Shown here: in pieces, positions 23,640 to 34,814 of the stretch
Layout: the number at the start of each line of letters is the position of its first letter
Numbering within the stretch: position 1 is the stretch's first letter
Source of the DNA: Budorcas taxicolor
Taxonomy: Eukaryota > Chordata > Mammalia > Artiodactyla > Bovidae
Assembly (NCBI RefSeq): GCF_023091745.1
Contig: NC_068913.1
Coordinates: forward strand, 14,588,001 to 14,652,000
Direction of reading: 5' to 3'
Length of the DNA stretch: 64,000 nucleotides
Translations under genes and position numbers: made by a program
The notes under the pieces: generated by a model
What the model was told of the DNA's origin: nothing
Databases searched by the model: none
The model's input: only the letters and a program-made list of their open reading frames with translations

Positions 23640-23860
23640 GTTTAAAAACTAAAGGATGAAGCTTGACACTAAGTCTGAGGCTCCACTTTGCCACTGATTA
23701 ACTATGGAATCTTGGGCAAGTCACACAAGCTCTCTGGTCTCAGTACTTTAAAAAAAAAAAGTTGGTTTGGCTCCACTTTACCACTGATTAACTATGAAAT
23801 CTTGGGCAAGTCACACAAGCTGTCTGGTCTCAGTACTTTTTTTTTTTTTTTTTCAAACAA
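23640..23860 (+). repeat. MIR SINE with internal 90-bp tandem duplication
   Basis: MIR sense motif 'tcttgggcaagtcacacaag' appears twice, 90 bp apart. Unit 1 is 23679-23768 and unit 2 starts at 23769; over the first ~70 bp they differ at only about three bases. Unit 1 is followed by an A run and unit 2 by a T run. Confidence 0.85.
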
Positions 23861-24869
23861 GTAGGTTTGATATACTTAAGTCAAAACCATTTTCTAGTTA
23901 AAAATTCTGTGATTCAACTTGACAAGTAAATAAGTTTTTTAAAAAAGCATGAGTGCCGTTTTTCTTTAGATTATTTTTCCTGTGGTTATCCTGTAACTGA
24001 AGCTTTGTTTGCATAACTCATCATGCATAATTTTCTCTGTAGGAAGCCAGAGATTGTGTGTTATGCCCAGTAGCACTCCGGCACAAACAGCTTTCATGCA
24101 TTCTGTGGGCATTCACACCTTAGTATCCCCACAAACATAAAGTAAAGTTGAAGAATCTTTGCAATTGGTAAACAGCTTACTGGCTTTCTAAGAGCTGTAG
24201 GTCTTAAAGGACATTCCAGAACGTTAGAAAAAACAGCTGAGAACAGTCTTTAACACCTGAAAGGGAAGGGCAGTTTTCTTCCATAATTATACCTCCTGCT
24301 TTGTAAATTTGTCAGAAGTAAAAAGAGGATGCAGATGCTACTTGGAGTACAATTGTGAGGTTAATATTCTGATGAAACAAAATTGTGGTAAACGGTTCCC
24401 TGGAGTTGATTTTATGAAGCGTGTAACAGGAAGAAGGATGGAAATACAAGCTGGGGTTGGCATTTGAACCATATTGGAAGGGCGTGTAAATGCAGGCCAG
24501 TTGCCAGGAGACCCGGAGCACAGAGTTATTGCCACCCCGTGTCTCAGGGATGTTTCGTCTCAAGAAACCTTTTATTTCACAGTCAACGATGACATTAAAT
24601 GTATGGTCTGTCAAAATTCAGGTGGAACAGAGCTTGGTTATTGCTTGTGTCAATATAGCGTTCTGTCATCCATCACCCATTAAGAGAGCAAACAGATGAG
24701 AACAGTCTATGGTGCCAGCAACCAAGAAGCTCTAGAAGAGCTCCGAGTGATTCACTTAAAATTCAGTCTAAATATTCTCACATGAAAGACAGCTGGTTTG
24801 TTCACTGGTATCAATTCCGAGTATGCAGTAGTGGCTAAAGAATGGCCTCCTCATTCCGAAGAGAGGGAT
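23861..24869. other. Unique sequence, candidate conserved noncoding
   Basis: No repeat was recognised across about 1 kb. Frames around 24312-24699 exist on both strands but overlap and lack domains. Without an alignment nothing more can be said. Confidence 0.4.
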
Positions 24870-25358
24870 CAGTTCAGTTCAGTCACTCAGTCGTGTCCGA
24901 CTCTTTGCGACCCTGTGAACTGCAGCACTCCAGGCCTCCCTGTCCATCACTAACTCCCAGAGCTTGCTCAAACCCACGTCCATTGAGTTGGTGATGCCAT
25001 CCAGCCATCTCCTCCTCTGTCGTCCCCTTCTCCTCCTGCCCTCAACCTTTCCCAGCATCAGGGTCTTTTCCAGTGAGTCAGCCCTTTGCATCAGGTGGCC
25101 AAAGTATTGGAGCTTCAGCATCAGTCCTTCCAATGAATATTCAGGGTTGATTTTCTTTAGGACTGACTGGTTGGATCTCCTTGCCGTCTAAGGACTCTCA
25201 AGAGTCTTCTCCAACACCACAGTTCAAAAGCGTCAGTTCTTCGGCACTCAGCCTTCTTTATGGTCCAGCTGTCACATCCATACATGACTACTGGAAAAAC
25301 CATAGCTTTGACTGTATGGACTTTTGTTGGCTAAGTAGTGTCTCCGCTTTGTCATACA
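24870..25358 (-). mobile_element. BovB LINE 3' part
   Basis: About 490 bp of BovB in antisense, starting at the 'cagttcagttcagtcac' end and reaching into the segment coding for the RT C-terminal domain. It is 5'-truncated, and the frame is broken near 25190. Confidence 0.95.
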
Positions 25359-25774
25359 CTGTATAGGTTAGCAGAGGGATACCCAGCCACAAATAAAGTC
25401 CTAAGAGAGGATGTGCTTGAGAAGTATTTGGGCCTTTATTGTTTACAGAGAAATCACTTCAGCCATTTGTGGGATTTTTAGAAACAGAATTTATGCTAAA
25501 CACATGCTTCCAGTTTGTAATTCCTCCAAGAGTATAGATGTGCAGAATTTTAGGACTGAAAGGATTTTATGAGTTCTTCTAGCGCCCCCAACTGGTTGAA
25601 GATGGAAGCTGACCCTCTGTGGGCAAGGGCATGGGGACCCCATTCAGAAAATGTGGCAAGGACTTCTGCCCTTGTGAAACACTGTCAGGCTTTGCCAATA
25701 TCCAGAAGACACCATATTCAATGAGAGAGAAAAAAAAAGGAAAACTGTCTAGTAGATCTCACTTTGACTTAGAG
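25359..25774. other. Unique sequence
   Basis: Nothing was recognised. Confidence 0.4.
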
Positions 25775-25878
25775 GAAATCGAGTCATTGAGAGGCATTTT
25801 GAATTATCCAAAATGCACAGCTAGTGATCACCAGAGCTAGGAACACAACTAGGTTCCCCAGTCCAGTGCTCTTTTGCA
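25775..25878 (-). repeat. MIR-like remnant
   Basis: Weak antisense MIR pattern ('gagtcattgagaggcatt', 'tgcacagctagtgatcacc', 'ccagtgctctttt'). Confidence 0.4.
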
Positions 25879-26250
25879 GTAACACACCAGGAGTTACTCA
25901 GGAGAGTTTCCTTTCTCAGGAGAGTTGTGATGTTCTGTTAGCTCACACTGACGTGAAGAGCCGCAGCAACAGGAATCCTGTGATGCTTCTGGAATGCTTT
26001 CCAATGTACAGAGCACTTTTCGATGTTTGCTCTGAGCATTACCACCGTGGGAATTGTCCTTATGAAATAATACGCTTAGCACACAGTCTTGATCTGCGTC
26101 ATTATAGAAGTCGAGCTGGAGTGGCACTAGTTTGCTAGGTCTCTGTTGTAAACACAGTGCCGTGTTCCAACATCAGGGGTGGTACAGGGACCTTGGAGAA
26201 TAGAGACTTGAAGCCCCAGTCTGGTTTGAAAAGCTTTTGTGTTTGCTCCA
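25879..26250. other. Unique sequence
   Basis: No gene or repeat could be supported. Confidence 0.4.
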
Positions 26251-26488
26251 CTTCAATACTGAATACTTGTTTGCTTAGTTGCTCAGCTGTGTCCGACTCT
26301 ATGACCCCATGGACTGTAGCCCGCCAGGCTCCTCTGTCCATGGGATTCTCCAGGCAAGAATCCTGGAGTGGGTTGCCATGTCCTCCTCCAGGGGATCTTC
26401 CCGACCCAGGGATCGAACCTGGGTCTCCTGTGTCTCTTGCACTGGCAGGCAGATTCTTTACCACTAGTGCTACCTTCAGTATTGAATA
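26251..26488 (-). mobile_element. Bov-tA SINE with target-site duplication
   Basis: Antisense body and head ('gggatcgaacctgggtctcc') spanning 26266-26473. The flanking 15-bp repeats 'cttcaatactgaata' (26251-26265) and 'cttcagtattgaata' (26474-26488) differ at two bases. Confidence 0.95.
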
Positions 26489-27061
26489 TCCACAAATAAA
26501 ATGTGTACTTTTTTGCTTACTTATGGAAAATATAAAACTACAATATCATCAATGTAAGCCATTTTTGAGAACTTACTATCAGGCTAGACACTCAGAAATA
26601 CAAAAAAGCTATTCTGGGCTAAACTTAGAGAGAACTGGACTTGGGTTCAAGAAGTATAAGAAATGAAATAAATAGGTAACCATCAGTTCCACCGTGAAGT
26701 TTTATTGAGCTTCTATTAATAGTTCTTTAGTTCAGTTACATTTGGGCTTTTGAGGAATGAGCTTTCCCTACTATTATACTCTATTACAATAGGGAAATAT
26801 TTTATGACTTCCAACCAGTTTAAAAGCAAACATTTAGGGTAGAATATATATCATGAGTTGAATGACCTATACTTGGGTTTCACTTGTCTGTACTTTGACA
26901 GCGTGCTAACACTCATCCAAACCCACTTTCCAAAATGGAAAGTCAGGAGGAGAAGCTACAGACATAGATTCATAAACTGGTTAATTATTCCCTCTATAGT
27001 AGAAAGGAAAGTATATAGAAAATTTGAAAAAAAAAAAAAAAGTCTGAAAATAGGTAGAGGA
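26489..27061. other. Unique sequence
   Basis: It has an A run at about 27028-27041. Nothing else was recognised. Confidence 0.4.
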
Positions 27062-27164
27062 ATCTGAGCGGAATCTGGGAGGTAGTGAAGGACAAGGAAG
27101 CCTGGCTGTACTCCATGAGGTCACAAAGAGTCGGGCACGACTCAGCAACTGAACAACAACAGAG
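27062..27164 (+). mobile_element. BovB 3' terminal fragment
   Basis: About 100 bp of the BovB 3' end in sense ('gtcacaaagagtcgggcacg' to 'gcaactgaacaacaaca'). It directly follows an A-rich stretch. Confidence 0.85.
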
Positions 27165-27517
27165 GCATCTGAATGAGGAAGGCCTTTTCGAGTCACCTCC
27201 TTTTCCTTATCTCGGGGCATTAGAACCTCCTGCTCCCATGACCTAGAGGGCTCTTCCCCTAGATATCAACATGCTTTGCTCTCACTCTCCCTTCAAGTTT
27301 TTGCTCAGGGGAAGTGAGTGCTCCTCTGATTGTATATTTGAAACCGCAATGCTTTCCAGGGCCCTAACACCTTCTCAGGACTAGCCTGGAAGTGGAGGAT
27401 GCTTTTTTTTTTCATTTACTCATTCTGAGGAATATAACTTTTTCCTGGTCTGTATGTGGGTGACTTAACAGGGCTGCTTGGGATCATAGACTTTACCTAG
27501 TCTATTAATTTCTATTA
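27165..27517. other. Unique sequence
   Basis: Nothing was recognised. Confidence 0.4.
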
Positions 27518-27731
27518 TGGGCTTCCCAGGTGACTCAGTGGTAAAGAATCCGCCTGCCAATGCAAGAAATGCAGGTTCGATCCCTGGGTCAGAAAGATCC
27601 TCTGGAGAAGGAAGTGACAAACCACTCCAGTTTCTTGTCTGGGAAGTCCCATGGACAGAGGAGCCTGGTAGGCTACAGTCCATGGGGCTGCGAAGAGTCG
27701 GACACGACTGAGCGACTGAGAACGCAATCAC
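27518..27731 (+). mobile_element. Bov-tA SINE
   Basis: Head, box ('aggttcgatccctgggtcag') and body are complete, ending 'acacgactgagcgactgaga'. It lies in opposite orientation to the SINE at 26266, about 1 kb away. Confidence 0.94.
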
Positions 27732-27955
27732 GGGGCGTGTATCACCACCTGACACGCTGTGTTTTTTCCTGCCTGTTCTTCAAATTCTCTGGTCTCTCCA
27801 CGATCCCTTTACTAGTATAGAGGCTCCATAAAGGTAGGCATTGTCTTCATGTATTTACAGTGCTCAAGAAGAGCACCAGCAGTCGCTGAGGTGAACCACC
27901 AGGACTCTCTTTTTCTGATATTCACGTCTTTCTTTTTCTTTCTTTTAACATTTTT

Positions 27956-28060
27956 CTGGTGCACCATGCAGCTTGTGAGATCTTCCCTGACCAGGGATTG
28001 AACCTGGGCCACCTCAGTGGTAGCTGGACTTCTAACCACTAGCCCACCATGTAAGTTCCC
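27956..28060 (-). mobile_element. CHR-type SINE, partial
   Basis: Only the tRNA-like head of an antisense CHR (Cetacea/Hippo/Ruminant) SINE remains: 'gatcttccctgaccaggga' then 'ttctaaccactagcccacca'. Confidence 0.7.
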
Positions 28061-28514
28061 TGTGCCTTCTTTTACCCTCATTTCACATTGAATCGGGGAC
28101 GCTCACTGGCCAAGAATGGGGTGGAAGTAGTGGTGAATGAGTTCCTAAGTCAGGTAATGAAAGGCATTGCAGCGCCCAACTTTTTCTCATGGGTTTTTCA
28201 TTCTGGGGAAAGCCAGCTGCCATGTCATGAGGATGTTCAAGCAGCCCAAAAACCAAGTTGCCAGCACCAGCTTGTGAGCCAAGTGACCGAACCATTTTAA
28301 AAGGAAGCCTTTTAACATTTAGCTTTTGAGTCTTTCAGCAGAGGCCTCAAATACCATGTAGCAGAGACAGCCTTTCCCTCCCCTGTAGTGTCTTATCTGA
28401 ATTCCTGACCCACAGAAACCATGAGAGATAATATGTGATCATTATTGCCTTAAGGTAATGCATTTTTGGCCTATTTGTTAGCAGCACAAGATGACTACTA
28501 TAGTTCCTGGCCTC
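28061..28514. other. Unique sequence
   Basis: Nothing was recognised. Confidence 0.4.
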
Positions 28515-28648
28515 TGTGTGTGTGTGTGTGAGTTGCTGAGTCATATATTACTCAATGCGATCCCATGGACTGTAGCCTGCCAGGCTCCTCTGTCCATGGA
28601 ATTCTCCAGGCAAGAATACTGGAGTGGGGTGCCATTCCCTTCTCCAGT
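28515..28648 (-). mobile_element. BovA-type SINE fragment with (TG)n
   Basis: A (TG)n run at about 28514-28530 leads into an antisense BovA body ('aagaatactggagtggggtg'). The tRNA-like head is absent. Confidence 0.85.
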
Positions 28649-28700
28649 CTGGCCCATAGTAAGTTCCTAATAAATATTTATTTGAATGAAGGGATAAATT
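28649..28700 (+). repeat. L2/MIR 3' end
   Basis: 'ctggcccatagtaagttcct' followed by 'aataaatatttatttgaatg' is the characteristic 3' end of L2 and some MIR elements. Confidence 0.65.
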
Positions 28701-28779
28701 AAGGTTTTTTTTTCTGATAGGTTATTTGATGATTATAATACAATGCCTTTTATTAGCCTAAACAAAACAGTATAAAAAG

Positions 28780-28985
28780 CCTTTGATCCAACAGCAACAT
28801 TTGGTTTGGAGTCTCAAGATATAGGTTTGAATCTTGGGTCTGTCACTTACTTGTCATTTGGCCTTGTATGGTTCACTCACAGTCCTTGAGTTCTTAGTTT
28901 TCCTAATCTTTAAGTAAGAAATACTAATGCTAAGTATAATCACACTACCAACGGTTATCAGAACGTGCCCTGTTGAGTTTATGAA
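28780..28985 (+). repeat. MIR SINE
   Basis: Sense MIR: 'ataggtttgaatcttggg', 'tctgtcacttacttgtcat', 'gttttcctaatctttaagt'. Confidence 0.75.
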
Positions 28986-29146
28986 TCCCTGGATCAGAGC
29001 TCTCCTGAAACCCGTGCTCCAGCTGGAATTGTCCATTCTGTAAACCAGTCCATCTGGTTTTTATCTGTCAGTTTCAGTTGTTGGCATTACCTGTAGCCAA
29101 AGGAATCTTTATAGGAGACATTAACACTAACGTATATGACACAATG

Positions 29147-29351
29147 GCAAACAAAACACTTTGTAACCTCATGGGCTGTATAGCCTATCAGGCTCCTCTG
29201 TCCATGGGATTCTCCAGACAAGAGTACTGGTGTGGGTAGCCGTTTCCTTCTCCAGGGGATCTTCCTGATCCAGGGATCGAACCTGGGTCTCCTGCATTGC
29301 AGGTGGGGTCTTTACCATCCAAGCCACCAGAGAAAATCGTGCAAACAAAAC
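29147..29351 (-). mobile_element. 5'-shortened Bov-tA SINE with target-site duplication
   Basis: Antisense body and head between perfect 11-bp repeats 'gcaaacaaaac' (29147-29157 and 29341-29351). The outer BovA tail is missing, so the copy inserted already shortened. Confidence 0.92.
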
Positions 29352-30552
29352 GAGATGACACGTAATTAGTAAGATGCTACATGGTAGTCTAAAGGGCAGC
29401 AGCTAAGAAGAAAAGCATGTCAAACCACCTTATCAACAGTTTTTGTGAGCTGACGGCAAGGACATCCTAACTTATCTGCCTAGAAAAGTCAGGGAGACCC
29501 AAGAGGTTCTATTTTCACAGAAACTTTGGCTTCTGTAGGTGTATTTTAGAAGTCTCAGCCTCTGATTTCCTTTCTATGGTTGCTTTTCGCTGGCTTGGTA
29601 GCATCAAATTCATGTTTTAATGCCTTGGGGGACCAAGGAGCTATTTGTGTTTCAGAGAAGGTACTCCAGGTGATCAGGCTGTGCTATACACAGACGTGTA
29701 GAAAACAAGCAGCTGGGCTTGTGTGCCTGCTGTCTCACCCTAGGTCCCCAGAGAGTACAAGAGCATCTTCCAAGTCACCTGCCACGATGTCATCACCTTG
29801 TTAGAAGGTTCTTCGTTTTGCTCCAAGAACAGAGGACACTGTCCTGAGCATGTTGTGAAACACTAATGGAAAACTCTTCCTATGGGATGGAGAGTTTTTA
29901 TTTTTAACAGCTGAGGATAAAGGCATTTCTGACAGGCCTGAATAGACAGGGTGAAATATGGTGTCTGTGTAATTTTGCCTCCTGAGGCCTAGAAAGATGG
30001 TGGTTTGAAGCAGTGGTCTGGATGATGTGGAAATTTCAGAAATGTGTTTTATTAGCATTGGCCACATTAATGACCTTGATGGGCATTTTAATTAAGCTGC
30101 TATTTGTTTGGTGAGTACAAATAGTAATTGCTTAGTTTTATCCTCTGCTGCTCAGATAAATTGGTCAATAATTGATTTTTTTAGCACAATATTCCAGATG
30201 ACTTTCGAAATTTTGTACACTTCTTCATGAAAATTTTCTGCAGAGTTTACATCTATTTATTTTTATAGCTACAAGATGGGACTGAAATAGTTTCTGTGGG
30301 AAAAAGTATAGTCCTTTCTTTAGGTCAGAATTATATATTTGTTTCCAAATATTAAATCAATGCTTTTTATTTTCATTCTTAAGTGGTGTACTTTGTAACC
30401 TTCGGGGCCAAGTCATAACATCTGTCAACCCAAGGAAAGAAAGTGTGAGAATACCTAGGACATATTGGCCTTTGATCAGGTCTAAATCTCAAACCTGATT
30501 TTTAGAAAAGCAATGGTTACGAAAATCAGGCTTTAAGAAAATGAAGATTCCG
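29352..30552. other. Unique sequence, candidate conserved noncoding
   Basis: No repeat was recognised. The interval 30050-30310 is rich in TAATTA/AATTAA/TTAATGA-like homeodomain core motifs, a composition often seen in developmental enhancers. That is only suggestive. Confidence 0.4.
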
Positions 30553-30572
30553 CCCCCCCCCCCCCCCCCCCC
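30553..30572. repeat. Poly(C) tract, 20 C
   Basis: Twenty consecutive C residues preceded by 'ccg'. The assembly length may be unreliable because homopolymers of this size sequence poorly. Confidence 0.95.
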
Positions 30573-31164
30573 ACAAATGACTGTATCTCCTTCTTTAGTC
30601 TATCAAGGACCATATTCAAAGGATTCAGGATCCAAAATTTCTTCCACAAGGCAAAGATGACAACTCTTCCACCTAAGGAGGAGAGTCAGCAAGCTTGCTG
30701 ACCTAGGGAGATAAAGAGGAAGTAAGAAGTCCCAAACTGGACCCTTTTAGTCAGGAAGGCTAGAAGTCTTGAGGGATTTGGAGAGGAGATGTAGGTGGAC
30801 TAGGGGGTTAGGTGCCACCTTCTCATCCCTATTCACATACTTCTTTCAGGGTTGAATGTTAGTGGAGCCATGCAGAGGGGAGGAGGCTTGGAAAGATCTG
30901 CCTGAAGAGATCTGAGGACACTGAGCTCAGTGGCCCCGCCTCAGGGAGAGCATAGACCCCTTGGAGAAGCCCAGCTCTCGTGGACTTAGGTCCATGTCCA
31001 TTCTGGCCCCAAAAAGGTGGCCATAGAAAGCTGCCGGTTCTTCTTGATCTCTGTATGAAATGCGAGAGGTGGCAGTGTGCTTGGAGAGAGGACACAAAGT
31101 TTCAAGCATACATTGGACGAACGTAGCCAGAGGTTGTGCTGTTTGAAGACATCAAGGTTGGAGG
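30573..31164. other. Unique sequence
   Basis: Overlapping short minus-strand frames around 30859-31109 show no domain. No gene is called. Confidence 0.4.
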
Positions 31165-31785
31165 CAAATGGAAGATGGCAGAGTAGAAGGATGTGTGCTC
31201 ATGTCTTCCAAAATCTCAAAATCTCAAACATAGACCGGAGGATGCTGGAACCCACAAAAAAAGAGACCTCATATACAAAGACAAAGAAAAAGCTGCATGC
31301 AACAAGACGCAGTCTGCATAGGAGGGGCACAATCACAATCAAATCAAATCCCCTTACCCACTGGGTGGGTGACCCACAAACTGACCCATAAAGAAGTTCT
31401 CCACTGTTGTGACAGTTCTACACCCTATGTCAGGCTTCCCAGCCTAGGGATCTGGCAAAGGGCCTGGGAATCCCCAGGGAATCTGACCTTGAAGGCCAGC
31501 AGGATTTCATTACAGGACTGGTGGAAACAAAGACTCCACTCTTGGAGAGCACAAACAAAATCTTGCGTGCACCAAGACCCAGAGAAAAGGAGCAGTGACT
31601 TCACAGAAGAACCAGACCTCCCTTGTAGTGTTGGAGGATCTCCTGTGGAGGCGTGGGTCAGTAGTGGCTCGCCCCTGGGATGGGGGGGCGCTAGCAGCAG
31701 CACCTGGAAGACGCCCCTTGGTATAAGTCCTCTTGGAGTTGCCATTAACTCTACTGTAGAGCCTGTAGGCCCCAGGGCTGGGTTG
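31165..31785 (+). mobile_element. L1 5' UTR remnant, sense
   Basis: 'aagatggcagagtagaagga' at about 31171 is the canonical start of mammalian L1. It is followed by 5' UTR sequence ('gagcacaaacaaaatcttgc', 'aggcgtgggtcagtagtgg'). Frames that run through here (31297-32025 plus; 31425-31929 minus) belong to L1/SINE sequence and are not genes. No ORF1 follows. Confidence 0.75.
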
Positions 31786-32007
31786 AAAGCGAAAGTAAAA
31801 GTGAAGTTGTTCGTGTTCTTTGCGACCCCGTGGACTGTAGCCTACCAGGCTCCTCCGTCCATGGGATTTTCCAGGGAAGAGCACCGGAATAGGTTGCCAT
31901 TGCCTTCTCCAGGGGATCTTCCCGACCAAGGCATTGAACCTGAGTCTCCCGCATTGCAGGCAGACCCTTTACCCTCTGAGCCCCCAGGGAAGCCCAGGGC
32001 TCGGTTG
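31771..32007 (-). mobile_element. Bov-tA SINE inserted in the L1 5' UTR
   Basis: Antisense SINE (31786-31992) flanked by 15-bp repeats 'cccagggctgggttg' (31771-31785) and 'cccagggctcggttg' (31993-32007), which differ at one base. Confidence 0.95.
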
Positions 32008-33204
32008 CCTCAGGTCAAAGACTGAAGGTAAATGACCAGGATCATGTGCCCCAGTGGTAGAAGCCAGAAACCTGATACACCCAGACAAGACCAATTTAGA
32101 GCAGTCACTCTGCTGTGGAGATTGAGATGGGGGTCTCGAGAGGAGAGTGAGTTCATCTGAGGACACCCCTCTCCTCTTATGAGGTCATATAAGCTCTATT
32201 CCTACTCCTAACGGATATTCACCTGATACACACCAATCTAATCATACTGGCTGTTTATGGCCAAAGACCCTTCTAATTGATACTGGGTGCTAAATATTAG
32301 TATGTTGAATTAGCATTTTGAATTAGTATTGCTCCTATAATATCTCATATTTTCAGAGGGAAAATCATATTAAAAATAACCATTTTAGAGGGAAATTCAG
32401 AATTGTCAAAGACAGAGAACTCTATCCAAAGAGACTGAGGATTTACCTAAAGAAACTGCTAAATATTTGGATCAGACCAAGCATATCAGTTTGGACTAAA
32501 ATTAAGTGGTCCTTCCCTTTGCCACTAAGTTAGTTGGAAACCTATAAGGGGGACCAGATCAATTAGTCGGGTTTAAACAAACTATACTATTTCTGTATGA
32601 AATTCAGTGAATTACAACTTTGTGACATTTTCTAGTATACAGGAGATTGGAAAGATCTGGGAACTTCCACTACTAGTTGAATCCATCAGCCTAATTCCAC
32701 ATGGGTGTGGATTTTATTTTGTTCACTGGTAGGTTCTGAGTAGGTATTTGTTGAAGGAATTAGAACTGTAACACAAACCAGGCTTGCAAAGTGCCCTCTA
32801 AGAATCCAAGTACAGTTTCCACAAAAGCAGAGTGTCCCTGGTGTCATCCATCAGAATCCCTCATTTTCAGCTCCCTCTAGGAACATTACGTTCCATGTTA
32901 GGCACCAGAATTTAAGAGGGGCATTTATCAATCAACTAGCGAGGATCCAAAAGAAAACAGGCAGGGCCAGAGAATTCTGAAAATCACCCCCAAATAAGGA
33001 ACAGTTGACACTGCTTGAGGAAAAGGTGATTAATGAGAGAAAATGCTATTTTCAAATATTAGAAGGAGTCAGGAACAAATGTATGGTTGCATGTTCATAG
33101 TGAGACCTAATGGGAAGAAATTATGTATGGGCAGTTTTGGACTCAAGATAACAAAGCAGCCTCTGACTTTAACTTTTTTTTTTTCCCAGCAAAGTTTATG
33201 AAGT
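32008..33204. other. L1 5' UTR tail, then unassigned sequence
   Basis: The first ~180 bp may continue the L1 5' UTR. The rest is AT-rich with no recognised element, and ORF1-like sequence was not found. Confidence 0.35.
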
Positions 33205-33550
33205 ATTTATGTATTTACTTTTGGCCTTGCTGGGTCTTTGTCACTGTGCAGACTTCTCTCTAGTTGTGGCGAGCAGGGGTGAGCAGGGGCTGCTCTCGAG
33301 TCGCAGTGCACTGGCTTCTTGCGGCAGCGGCTTCTCTTGGGGCACGTGGGCTCTAGGGTGTGCGGGCTGCAGCAGTTGTGGCCCACAGGCTCAGCGGTTG
33401 CGGTTCACCAGCTTAGAGCACAGGTTCAGTAGCTCTGGTGCTTGGGCTTAGTTGCTCCATGGCATTCGGATCTTCCCGGACCAAGGACCGAACCCATGTC
33501 TCCTGTTATTCGCAGGCAGTTTCTTTACCACTGAGCAACCAAGGAAACCC
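33205..33550 (-). mobile_element. CHR SINE, near full length
   Basis: Antisense CHR: 'ttggccttgctgggtctttg', repeated 'gcttctctt...ggctct' modules and the tRNA-like head 'accactgagcaaccaagg'. The 80-codon frame at 33209-33451 is SINE-derived. Confidence 0.9.
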
Positions 33551-34385
33551 TTAACTTTCCAGTGATGGATGAATTGCTTTGTGAAGCACGATGAGAGATG
33601 CACTTTCTTCTCAATATTCAGTGATGCTTGCCTCCCTCCCTCTCAATTTACTTTTACATCCTTGAAAGCAAAAAACAGTAAAATTTGTAATCTTAAGGTT
33701 ATATTTAAATCTTTATTAAGAATTATGGAGCTTATTAAATGATCATCCATTATCTTAGTCCCTTGGGTCACAAGGAAGCAAACTCAAATATGAGAACATA
33801 TCCTTGACTGTTGAGACTTGATCTCACTTGGATTATCTGATGTCTGTCACAAAGTGAAACTGCAAATTTTGCATATCAGCTAAGATTTCATGAGGTTGGT
33901 AAAAGCATTGGAAAACTGTCCAAATCATGAATAAAACCATCTGTTATTCCTGTTGACAACTGAATAAAAAAAGTTTGAAAGCATGAGGATTTGATTGGTG
34001 TTTTAGAGGGAACTCCAGGCATTGACTTTAAATGTCATTGCACTCTCAAAGGATGAAGAAATGCACTTGGCAAAACTTCTAAAGCTCTTTAACATGTTCA
34101 TAAATATGATTCTTTTTATATTAGTTTGACAGAACTCTTTCAAAAGGTAAAAGATATTGCTTCATGTGTTTATGAAATTGAATTAGAAAAATTATCTTGG
34201 AAATAGTGAACATTGAATTTTGTGGTTCTGTGAATTGTCAATATAAATGTTGTTAAATATTAGAAGGAAAAAAGGTTTCCTATTATTTTTGCTTTTATTT
34301 CTCAAGATGAATTATAAAGAAGCTCCTGCCTCTTCTGATTGTGAAAAATCAGTCTTAATTTTAGGTAGTCTGAATTTTTATTATC
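33551..34385. other. AT-rich unique sequence
   Basis: No gene or repeat was recognised. Confidence 0.4.
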
Positions 34386-34482
34386 TTTTTTTAAAAACCT
34401 TTTTATTTTACGCTGAAGGATACCCAGTTAACAATGCTCTGGTAGTCTCAATGGACAGCAAAGGGACTCAGCCATACATATG
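34386..34482 (-). mobile_element. Ruminant L1 3' UTR fragment
   Basis: Antisense L1-BT-type 3' end: 'gatacccagttaacaatgct' and 'aaagggactcagccatacat'. Only about 100 bp remain, cut by the next SINE. Confidence 0.7.
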
Positions 34483-34484
34483 TA

Positions 34485-34694
34485 CGTGCTGTGCTGTGCT
34501 TAGTCACTCGGTTGTGTCAGATTCTTTGCGACCACATGGTCTATAACCCGCCAGGCTCCTCTGTCTGGAGATTCTCCAGGCAAGAATACTGGAGTGGGTT
34601 GCCATGCCCTCCTCCAGGGGATCTTGCCAACCCGGGGATCGAACCCAGGTCTCCAACATTGCAGACGTATTCTTTACTGTCTGAGCCACCAGGG
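34485..34694 (-). mobile_element. Bov-tA SINE
   Basis: Antisense SINE with 'gtgctgtgctgtgcttagtc' at its tail, body 'aagaatactggagtgggttg' and head 'gagccaccaggga'. Confidence 0.94.
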
Positions 34695-34814
34695 AATAAT
34701 TATCCTCCTTATTGGAAGATATGTAAAACTCTATGTCTCTGTTTTGTCTACTAGGCATGCTTTTTTTTTTTTCTCTCTTAGTTTGTTAAAAAGGGATAAA
34801 GCATATCAATCAGA

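Noticed and set aside
24312..24699. Overlapping frames of 65-100 codons as an exon candidate
   Set aside because: Frames lie on both strands in conflicting phases and match no family; length is within chance expectation.
31297..32025. 242-codon + strand open frame
   Set aside because: It runs through an L1 5' UTR and an antisense Bov-tA SINE with a clean target-site duplication. There is no protein domain; it is a chance frame in repeats.
32200..33200. Possible endogenous retrovirus near the L1 5' UTR
   Set aside because: No LTR pair, primer-binding site or gag/pol-like sequence could be seen.
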